Shown: positions 1 through 4,888 of the stretch, piece by piece
How the letters are laid out: the number at the start of each line of letters is the position of its first letter
How positions within the stretch are numbered: position 1 is the stretch's first letter
From: Rubritepida sp.
Lineage (GTDB): Bacteria; Pseudomonadota; Alphaproteobacteria; Acetobacterales; Acetobacteraceae
Direction of reading: 5' to 3'
DNA length: 5,573 bases
NCBI GenBank assembly: GCA_014376425.1
Contig: JACMRO010000117.1
Span: 1 to 5,573 of the forward strand
Notes under the pieces: generated by a model
Databases searched by the model: none
Told to the model about the DNA's origin: nothing
Seen by the model: the letters and a program-made list of their open reading frames with translations, nothing else
Translations under genes and position numbers: made by a program

Positions 1-138
1 CAGCGCGCGGGCCATCAGGTCGGTGTTGCCGCCAGGCGGGAACGGGATGAGCAGTTGCAGCGGCCGGCTGGGATAAGGCTCCTGCGCCATGGCGGGCCAG
101 CATGCGAAGAGGGCCAGCAGGATCAGGCGCTTCATCAT
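1..138 (-). CDS. Tripartite tricarboxylate transporter (TctC/Bug family) solute-binding protein, N-terminus only
   Basis: Only the first 46 codons are present; the gene runs off the left edge. The protein opens with Met-Met-Lys-Arg, a hydrophobic stretch (residues 5-17) and an Ala-Met-Ala motif, which is a Sec signal peptide probably cleaved after Ala18. The mature start reads YPSRPLQLLIPFPPGGNTD (residues 22-40). This is the hallmark first strand and PGGxxD loop of Bug/TctC periplasmic binding proteins, which capture carboxylates or similar small acids, sometimes for a TctAB membrane partner; many are orphans. A Cys at residue 13 follows Leu-Phe-Ala, but Phe makes it a poor lipobox. Two adjacent ATGs (138 and 135) could start it. 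No Shine-Dalgarno is visible, and the start lies 9 nt after the HAD phosphatase stop, so translation may be coupled. Family call is firm; ligand is unknown and the link to heme genes is probably incidental. Confidence 0.85.
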   Translation of the reverse strand, partial: MMKRLILLALFACWPAMAQEPYPSRPLQLLIPFPPGGNTDLMARAL

Positions 139-147
139 GTGTTCAGC

Positions 148-792
148 TTAGCAGAGGCCGAGCAACGCCGGCAGGGTCGCCATATCGTTGAACGGCGTGG
201 CCCCGGCTTGCGCCAGCACGGCAGCCGGCGTGTCACGGGCGAAGCCTAGCACTCGGCATCCCGCCGCCAGGCCGGCGCGAATGCCGGCCAGGCTGTCCTC
301 CACCACCACGCAATCGGCAGGGGCCGCGCCACAGGCGGCGGCGGCGGCGCGGTAGATGTCTGGCGCCGGCTTCGCCCGGGGCACATCCTCAAAGCTGAAG
401 CGGCGCGCACCGAAGACCTCTACCAGCCCCAGGCGCTGCAACTTGATGGTCAGCTCCCGCCGGGAAGAATTGGAGGCGATCGCCACGGGCAGACGGGCAG
501 CAACCAACAGTAACGCCCCGATCGCACCGGGGATGGGAAGGGTCTCGGTCATCAGCAATTCGGTGATGCGGCGGGAAAATGTATCTTCCCACTCCAGCGG
601 CAGTGCACCGGTGCGGGCCTCGACCAACGGCCGCATGTCAGGCCAGGCCATGCCAAGAAAGGCCTGGCGCGCCGCAGCCTCGTCCATCGGCCAGCCACGC
701 GCGGACAGCTCCGTGGCGACGAGGCGGTTCACCAACCCCTCAGTATCGGCCAGCACGCCGTCACAGTCGAACAGGACCGCGGCAGGGGTCAC
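148..792 (-). CDS. HAD-superfamily hydrolase, phosphoglycolate phosphatase/beta-phosphoglucomutase-like
   Basis: This is a cytoplasmic Mg-dependent phosphohydrolase of HAD subfamily I, 214 residues from the chosen start. All four motifs are intact: motif I FDCDGVLADTE (nucleophile Asp9, acid/base Asp11), motif II Ser107 in ASNSS, motif III Lys141 in KPAPDIY, and motif IV VVVEDSLAGI with Glu165-Asp166. The alpha-helical cap lies between residues 18 and 95, as expected for a C1-cap enzyme. I chose the GTG at 792 because it overlaps the hemH TGA as GTGA, the usual sign of translational coupling, and places motif I at the normal distance from the N-terminus. An in-frame ATG at 837 would add 15 residues unlike the family. 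The open frame reaches 1047, but that part lies inside hemH. Substrate cannot be told from sequence; sugar phosphates or phosphoglycolate are typical of relatives. The family is certain, the exact start less so. Confidence 0.9.
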   Translation of the reverse strand: MTPAAVLFDCDGVLADTEGLVNRLVATELSARGWPMDEAAARQAFLGMAWPDMRPLVEARTGALPLEWEDTFSRRITELLMTETLPIPGAIGALLLVAARLPVAIASNSSRRELTIKLQRLGLVEVFGARRFSFEDVPRAKPAPDIYRAAAAACGAAPADCVVVEDSLAGIRAGLAAGCRVLGFARDTPAAVLAQAGATPFNDMATLPALLGLC

Positions 793-1853
793 GCCGGCAA
801 TTTGGCGTGCGGGCAGTCGCGATGCACCTTCGGGCATTGCCGGGGGCCGGCGAAGCTGCACAGCATGCGGGGCTGCGCCGCGGTCCGCCGCACCAACCCA
901 GCCAGCGCCGCAATGAACCCATGATCGCTGTTCTGCGCGGGTACCCGAAAATACCCCGGCACCCCCGCTTCCTCCGCCAGCTCGCCATACTCGACATCGA
1001 GCTCGACCAGCGTCTCGGAGTGCTCGGACACGAAGGCGATGGGGCAAACCAACAGGGCGATCTTGGCATGGCCGGCACGCTCGATCTCTGCCTCAGTCGA
1101 AGGACCGATCCATTTTTGCGGCGTGACCCGTGACTGATAGCAGACCAGCCAGTCCAGATCAGGGATGGCCAGCTGCTCGACCACGGCAGCGGTGGTGCGC
1201 TCGACCTGCCACTGATACGGATCGCCACGCTTGATGATGCTCTCCGGCAGGCCATGCGCGCTGAAAAGCACACGCATGCGCTGCGACGGATCCAGCTTGG
1301 CCCGGGCTTCATCGTAGGCCTGGCGCACGATGCGGCCCGTGGCTGCGGCGAAGCCGTCGTCGGAGTGCCAGCAGCACAGGGTCTGCACCGGCACGTCCAG
1401 GCCGATCTCACGGCAGGCATCAGCCCAGGCAACCATGCTGCTGCCCGTCGTGGTGGTGGAGAATTGCGGATAGAGCGGCACCAGCATCACCCGGTCCGCG
1501 CCCCAGTCCTTCACTGCCTGCGCGGCCTCGTTCGAGAACGGGTGCCAGTAGCGCATGGCGACAAAGCAGCGATATTCGGTGTCGTCATCGGCCAGGGCGG
1601 CTTGCAGGGCTTGGCTCTGCTCCACTGTCAGTTCAAGCAGCGGCGACTTGCCGCCTATGACTGCGTAATTCTCCTTCGCCGCCTTGGTGCGGCGCTTGGC
1701 GATGAAGCGGCCGAGCCAGGGGCGGATGAAGTTGGGCACGCGCAGAATGGCCGGGTCGCTGAACAGGTTGGTCAGGAAGGGCTGGACTGCGTCAGGGCTG
1801 TCGGGGCCGCCCAGGTTCAGCAGCACCACCGCTGTCTTGGGGCGTGAATTCAT
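789..1853 (-). CDS. hemH: Ferrochelatase (protoheme ferro-lyase)
   Basis: HemH inserts Fe(II) into protoporphyrin IX, the last step of protoporphyrin-dependent heme synthesis, usually at the inner face of the cytoplasmic membrane. From the chosen start it is 354 residues, the normal length. Visible hallmarks are VVLLNLGGPDSP (9-20), IGGKSPLLELT (66-76), LVPLYPQFSTTTTGSS (124-139), the catalytic His200 in FSAHGLPES, the SRVTPQKWIGP signature (241-251), and SEHSETLVELD with His278 and Glu280 matching the human His341/Glu343 pair. The C-terminal tail has three cysteines (332, 340, 347). ATG at 1853 gives MNSRPKTAVVLLNLGG, matching the usual short N-terminus; in-frame ATGs at 1865 and 1922 would add 4 or 23 residues. 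None of the three has a clear Shine-Dalgarno, and a GC hairpin lies between the 1922 and 1865 starts. The gene follows hemE and its stop overlaps the HAD gene start. Confidence 0.95.
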   Translation of the reverse strand: MNSRPKTAVVLLNLGGPDSPDAVQPFLTNLFSDPAILRVPNFIRPWLGRFIAKRRTKAAKENYAVIGGKSPLLELTVEQSQALQAALADDDTEYRCFVAMRYWHPFSNEAAQAVKDWGADRVMLVPLYPQFSTTTTGSSMVAWADACREIGLDVPVQTLCCWHSDDGFAAATGRIVRQAYDEARAKLDPSQRMRVLFSAHGLPESIIKRGDPYQWQVERTTAAVVEQLAIPDLDWLVCYQSRVTPQKWIGPSTEAEIERAGHAKIALLVCPIAFVSEHSETLVELDVEYGELAEEAGVPGYFRVPAQNSDHGFIAALAGLVRRTAAQPRMLCSFAGPRQCPKVHRDCPHAKLPA

Positions 1854-1875
1854 ACGCCGGGACATACCGATGATG

Positions 1876-1896
1876 GCGCGGGATTCAAGCCCGCGC
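1876..1896 (-). other. GC hairpin in the hemE-hemH gap
   Basis: A perfect 7-bp inverted repeat has arms GCGCGGG (1876-1882) and CCCGCGC (1890-1896), with a 7-nt loop. It is not followed by a T-run on either strand, so it is not a standard intrinsic terminator. It lies just upstream of the favoured hemH starts and inside the N-terminal extension that a start at 1922 would give. It may be an intercistronic mRNA structure, or a chance repeat in GC-rich DNA. Confidence 0.35.
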
Positions 1897-1982
1897 AGCC
1901 GCGATTGCGTTGGTTGCGCCATGCGTCGCCATCAATCCAGCATGAGTTGCCGTGCCGCCGCCTTGCCCCGGTCGCACCCCCG

Positions 1983-3020
1983 CTAGCCCCCGCGCACAAG
2001 ACGCATCAGCGCCATCACATGGTCGATCGGCGTTTCCTTCTCGATCCCATGCCCGAGATTGAAGATGAAAGGGCGGCCCCGCATGGCGCTCAGCAACGTC
2101 CGCGCCTCGGTTTCCAGCGCGATGCCGCCGGTCATCAGCACCAGCGGGTCGAGATTGCCTTGCAGCGCCATTTCGGGCGCCTCATTGGCCGCGGCCCATT
2201 TCGGGTCCATCGACGTGACCATGCCGATGCCCTGCATGCCCGTGCGCGCCGCGTAATCGGCCAGCATGGGCCCGGCGAGGCGCGGAAACCCGATGACAGG
2301 AATATGTGGCGCCGCCTGGGCCAGGGCCCGCCGGATGGCGGCCGTAGGGTCGATCACCCAGCGACGAAACTGGCTGGGGGCAAGCAATCCGGACCAGGAA
2401 TCGAAGAGCATCAGCGCCTCTGCGCCCGCTTCGACCTGTGCTAGCAGGTAGTCCACCGTGGCATCAGTCAGCACCCGGATGAGGCGCGCGAACAGCTGCG
2501 GGTCGGCATAGGCCAGCCGCCGTACGCTGGCGAAGTCGCTGCCGCCGCGGCCCTCCACCATGTAGCAGGCTACGGTGAAGGGAGACCCCGCGAAGCCAAT
2601 TAGCGTGGTCCGGCTGCCAGCCTCGTCTAGCGCCTGACGGACGCGCGACACCGTTTCGAAGATTGGCGCCGCGGCCTCGCGCAGTTCCGCCGGGCGCAGG
2701 GCGGCCAGTCCGGCGGCGTCGGTGATCGGCGTCAGCCGCGGTCCTTCGCCATCCTCCATCCACAGCTTCTGGCCCATCGCCCAGGGCACCATCAGGATGT
2801 CGCTGAACAGGATGGCACCGTCCATGCCGTAGCGGCGCACCGGTTGCAGCGTCACCTCGCAGGCCAGCTCGGGGTTGGTCACCAGGGCCAGGAAGCTGCC
2901 CGCCTCGGCGCGGGTTGCCTTGTATTCCGGCAGGTGGCGCCCGGCCTGTCGCATCATCCAAACCGGGGGCGGCCAGACCGGCTGGCCGGAGAGCACGGTG
3001 AGGATCGGCTTGTTCGTCAT
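1983..3020 (-). CDS. hemE: Uroporphyrinogen decarboxylase
   Basis: HemE removes the four acetate carboxyls of uroporphyrinogen III to give coproporphyrinogen III in the cytosol. The product is 345 residues, the family norm. Motifs appear in order: VWMMRQAGRHLPEYK (20-34) with substrate-binding Arg24 and Arg28; LFSDILMVP (71-79) with the essential Asp74 (human Asp86); FAGSPFTVACYMVEG (143-157) with Tyr153 (human Tyr164); and NLGHGIEKETP (321-331) with His324 (human His339). ATG at 3020 gives MTNKPILTVLSGQP, which aligns with the usual N-terminus. In-frame ATGs at 3032 and 3038 would add 4 or 6 residues, and the frame is open to 3245 without further similarity to the family. No good Shine-Dalgarno is visible before any of these. 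It is the first gene of the leftward set and is divergent from ppsR across a 293-bp gap. Identity is certain. Confidence 0.97.
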   Translation of the reverse strand: MTNKPILTVLSGQPVWPPPVWMMRQAGRHLPEYKATRAEAGSFLALVTNPELACEVTLQPVRRYGMDGAILFSDILMVPWAMGQKLWMEDGEGPRLTPITDAAGLAALRPAELREAAAPIFETVSRVRQALDEAGSRTTLIGFAGSPFTVACYMVEGRGGSDFASVRRLAYADPQLFARLIRVLTDATVDYLLAQVEAGAEALMLFDSWSGLLAPSQFRRWVIDPTAAIRRALAQAAPHIPVIGFPRLAGPMLADYAARTGMQGIGMVTSMDPKWAAANEAPEMALQGNLDPLVLMTGGIALETEARTLLSAMRGRPFIFNLGHGIEKETPIDHVMALMRLVRGG

Positions 3021-3045
3021 CGCCGGCACCATAAACATTAAGAAG

Positions 3046-3051
3046 ATTCTA
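3046..3051 (-). promoter_or_regulatory. Possible -10 element of hemE
   Basis: On the minus strand the hexamer TAGAAT matches the sigma-70 -10 consensus at five of six bases, and it lies in the one AT-rich patch of a GC-rich region. No good -35 hexamer sits at 15-19 nt spacing (at 17 nt the hexamer is CCTACT). Transcription would start near 3038-3040, which is almost at the ATG at 3038, leaving little or no leader before the hemE starts. This is a suggestion from pattern only. Confidence 0.3.
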
Positions 3052-3130
3052 GAAAGATGGTGGTAGGTAGTAGGGGGTGTGAATACCGGGGAACCCCACT
3101 GCCACCGCGGTTGCCCCCGGGGCCATCCAC

Positions 3131-3151
3131 GCCGGCCAGGCGCTGGCCGGC
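3131..3151. repeat. Perfect 9-bp-stem inverted repeat (hairpin)
   Basis: The arms GCCGGCCAG (3131-3139) and CTGGCCGGC (3143-3151) are exact reverse complements with a GCG loop. No T-run follows on either strand, so it is not a canonical terminator. It would lie in the 5' region of whichever transcript crosses it. Thirteen bases of it (3139-3151) recur exactly at 4260-4272, just before the maf start. Confidence 0.5.
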
Positions 3152-3184
3152 AGGGTATGGCTGGGCTGGTGCCACTTGTCCCCG

Positions 3185-3198
3185 CATTGCACGCAATG
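3185..3198. promoter_or_regulatory. 14-bp inverted repeat, possible operator
   Basis: Half-sites CATTGC (3185-3190) and GCAATG (3193-3198) form a perfect dyad around a 2-nt AC centre. It sits 21 bp before the -35-like hexamer proposed for ppsR, a sensible place for a regulator to bind. It does not match the Fur, Irr or RirA consensus sequences that I know for iron and heme genes, so no regulator is proposed. Confidence 0.3.
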
Positions 3199-3218
3199 TG
3201 GTGGTGGCTGCAGGCAAG

Positions 3219-3248
3219 TTGTTCCATTGTGCTGCTTGTCCCCATTAT
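3219..3248 (+). promoter_or_regulatory. Possible sigma-70-like promoter of ppsR
   Basis: TTGTTC (3219-3224) and CATTAT (3243-3248) are separated by 18 nt and match the -35 and -10 consensus at three and four of six bases. The predicted start near 3255 would give a leader of roughly 60 nt to the ppsR ATG. The match is weak. It is named because it is the best-spaced pair I noticed in the region. Confidence 0.25.
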
Positions 3249-3313
3249 GAGACGCGGGGCGGCGCGCGCCTGATTCCATCCCCAATTCCCCGTCCCATCC
3301 CCGGAATAGATCC

Positions 3314-4204
3314 ATGGCCACCCGCACCACCAACCTGCACCTGGTGTCCGACAGCACCGGCGAGACGCTGAACTCCATCGCCCGTGCGGCGCTCTCGCGT
3401 TTCGAGGGCCATCACGTCATTCATCATCGCTGGTCGCTGGTCCGTTCTCGCCTGAACCTCGACCGGGTTCTGGAGGGCATCGAGCATGAACCGGGCCTGG
3501 TGCTTTTTACATTGGTTGATCAAAGCTTGCGGATGGCGCTGGAGGAGACCTGCGGCCGCGTTGGCGTCACTTGCCTCTCAGTCCTGGACCCGGTGGTGAA
3601 CCTGATGCAGCAGGAAATCGGCACGCCCGCCGTTTCCAAGCGCGCCGCGCAGCACGTGATGGATGCCGACTATTTCCGCCGGATCGACGCCATGCATTAC
3701 GTGCTCGCGCATGATGATGGCCAGGGCACGGCTGGCATCGCCAATGCCGATGTGGTGCTGGTGGGCGTCTCCCGTTCGTCGAAAACGCCGACCTGCTTCT
3801 ACCTGGCCAATCGCGGCGTGAAGGCTGCGAATGTGCCGCTCGTACCTGGCGCTTCCCTGCCGATCGAGCTGGACCAGCCGCCCTGCCCGGTCGTTGGGCT
3901 GACCATCGAAGTGGGTGCGCTGATCGACATTCGTCGGCACCGGCTGAAGATCATCGGTGCCGGCGGCGTGCGGCTGCCGGAGACCGACTATGTCAACATC
4001 GATGCGGTGAAGGCGGAGATCCTGATGGCGCGGCGGCTGTGTTCGCAGCGCGGCTGGCCGGTGATCGACGTGACCCGGCGCAGTATCGAGGAGACGGCGG
4101 CGACGGTGCTGCAACAGGTCGAGCTGTGGCACCAGAAACGAGGTCTGGCGATGGGCCATGCGCCGGAGGACCCGGCAGCGCATGTACTGGGGCGGCACGA
4201 TTAG
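3314..4204 (+). CDS. ppsR: PEP synthase/pyruvate phosphate dikinase regulatory protein (bifunctional kinase-phosphorylase, DUF299)
   Basis: This cytosolic enzyme inactivates its target dikinase by ADP-dependent phosphorylation of an active-site threonine and reactivates it by Pi-dependent dephosphorylation, so setting the flux between pyruvate and PEP. The protein has 296 residues. It shows the family opening LHLVSDSTGETLN (8-20), the conserved DDGQ region (134-137), the nucleotide-binding P-loop GVSRSSKTP (151-159), and the C-terminal VTRRSIEETAA segment (253-263). It is somewhat longer than the roughly 270-280 residues usual for the family, mainly through a tail after residue 277. ATG at 3314 fits the family start and has GGAA 7 nt upstream as a weak Shine-Dalgarno. 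Whether the target is PEP synthase or PPDK cannot be decided here; PPDK is the usual partner in Alphaproteobacteria. The next gene, maf, follows after 69 nt and is probably cotranscribed. Confidence 0.95.
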   Translation: MATRTTNLHLVSDSTGETLNSIARAALSRFEGHHVIHHRWSLVRSRLNLDRVLEGIEHEPGLVLFTLVDQSLRMALEETCGRVGVTCLSVLDPVVNLMQQEIGTPAVSKRAAQHVMDADYFRRIDAMHYVLAHDDGQGTAGIANADVVLVGVSRSSKTPTCFYLANRGVKAANVPLVPGASLPIELDQPPCPVVGLTIEVGALIDIRRHRLKIIGAGGVRLPETDYVNIDAVKAEILMARRLCSQRGWPVIDVTRRSIEETAATVLQQVELWHQKRGLAMGHAPEDPAAHVLGRHD

Positions 4205-4228
4205 CGTGGGGACCGTTGGGCCGTCGGG

Positions 4229-4272
4229 AGCCGGCCTGGCAGTGTACCGGCTGGCCGGGGGCGCTGGCCGGC
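4229..4272. repeat. Short GC repeats in the ppsR-maf gap
   Basis: The 69-nt gap holds a 6-bp inverted repeat, AGCCGG (4229-4234) and CCGGCT (4247-4252), with a 12-nt loop and no T-run. It also holds two direct copies of CTGGCCGG (4251-4258 and 4264-4271), 13 nt apart. The last copy ends 2 nt before the maf ATG, where a Shine-Dalgarno would be expected and none is seen. The segment 4260-4272 is identical to 3139-3151. Confidence 0.35.
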
Positions 4273-4273
4273 C

Positions 4274-4888
4274 ATGGTGATCCAGGCCGCAGATCCGCCG
4301 CTCATCCTCGCCAGCGCATCGCCCAGTCGTCGCGCGCTGATGCAGGCCGCCGGCCTGCGGTTCGAGGCTATTGCGGCCGCGGTGGATGAGGCGGCGTTGA
4401 AGGAGGCGGCACAGGCCGAGGGTGCGCGCCCGGCCGACGCTGCCGTGCTGCTGGCCGACGCCAAGGCCCGCGCGGTGGCGCGGCGCCGGCCCGATGCACT
4501 GGTCATTGGCAGCGACCAGCTGATGGTCTGCGACGGGCGATGGTTCGACAAGCCGGCCGATCTCGTCCAGGCCGGCGCCCATCTGCGCGCCCTGTCCGGC
4601 CGAACCCACCAGCTGGTGAATGGCACGGTGGCGTGGCGCGGCGGTCAGCGCATCTGGCAGAATGCCGCGGTGGCGACGCTGACGGTGCGGGTGCTGAGCG
4701 ACGCCTTCATCGCAGCCTACCTGGCTGCCGAGGGCGAGGCGCTGCTGGCCACCGTCGGCGCCTATCGGATGGAGGGGTTGGGCGTCCAACTGTTCAGCGC
4801 CGTCGACGGTGAGCACAGCACCATTTTGGGCCTGCCCATGCTGCCCCTGCTGGGCTTCCTGCGGCAGCAGCGGCTGCTTACAGCGTGA
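4274..4888 (+). CDS. Maf-family nucleoside triphosphate pyrophosphatase, YceF-like
   Basis: Maf proteins hydrolyse non-canonical or modified nucleoside triphosphates to monophosphates and pyrophosphate, acting as house-cleaning enzymes; older names call them septum formation inhibitors. The product is 204 residues, normal for the family. It has LILASASPSRRALM (10-23), VDE (37-39), a conserved KA pair (64-65), and GSDQ with catalytic-site Asp81, then Lys93-Pro94. GSDQ, rather than the GADT seen in dTTP/UTP-type Maf, is the pattern of E. coli YceF, which prefers 7-methyl-GTP; VGAYRMEGLG (161-170) replaces the AGGY-type segment. The substrate is therefore inferred, not shown. ATG at 4274 is followed directly by an alternative GTG at 4277, and neither has a clear Shine-Dalgarno. 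It follows ppsR, as in many Alphaproteobacteria. Its last 11 bases overlap the end of the convergent phzF-like gene. Confidence 0.93.
   Translation: MVIQAADPPLILASASPSRRALMQAAGLRFEAIAAAVDEAALKEAAQAEGARPADAAVLLADAKARAVARRRPDALVIGSDQLMVCDGRWFDKPADLVQAGAHLRALSGRTHQLVNGTVAWRGGQRIWQNAAVATLTVRVLSDAFIAAYLAAEGEALLATVGAYRMEGLGVQLFSAVDGEHSTILGLPMLPLLGFLRQQRLLTA

Larger units (their letters stand above)
3021..3313. other. Divergent intergenic region between hemE and ppsR
   Basis: This is the only sizeable gap in the window, 293 bp, and must hold the promoters of both flanking transcription units. I see no convincing small gene in it. The short open frames across it are low-complexity, arginine- and proline-rich readings without recognisable motifs. 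From left to right it holds an AT-rich patch next to hemE (about 3031-3058), a G-rich run (3059-3076), a perfect 9-bp-stem hairpin (3131-3151), a 14-bp inverted repeat (3185-3198), three short direct repeats based on TTGT-C-rich-CATT (3176-3246), and a C-rich leader ahead of ppsR (3276-3302). Confidence 0.8.

Noticed and set aside
793..1047. N-terminal extension of the HAD phosphatase frame.
   Set aside because: It runs through hemH coding sequence in another frame and reads as Arg/Gly/Ala-rich sequence with no family similarity; the HAD fold begins right after the GTG at 792.
761..1432. Second minus-strand open frame of 223 codons inside hemH.
   Set aside because: It is an out-of-frame shadow of hemH, with Arg/Ser/Cys-rich composition and no motifs.
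3047..3054. TTCTAGAA palindrome, resembling a heat-shock-type or other operator half-site.
   Set aside because: An 8-bp AT-containing palindrome alone is too short to support an operator, and it overlaps the better-explained promoter-like patch.
3088..3097. GGGG-AA-CCCC inverted repeat.
   Set aside because: A 2-nt loop is too tight for an RNA hairpin, and short G/C runs like this are common by chance here.
3021..3245. 75-residue N-terminal extension of hemE.
   Set aside because: The family N-terminus aligns at ATG 3020. The upstream translation is Cys/His/Pro-rich low-quality sequence across the intergenic region. At most six residues (ATG 3038) might be added.
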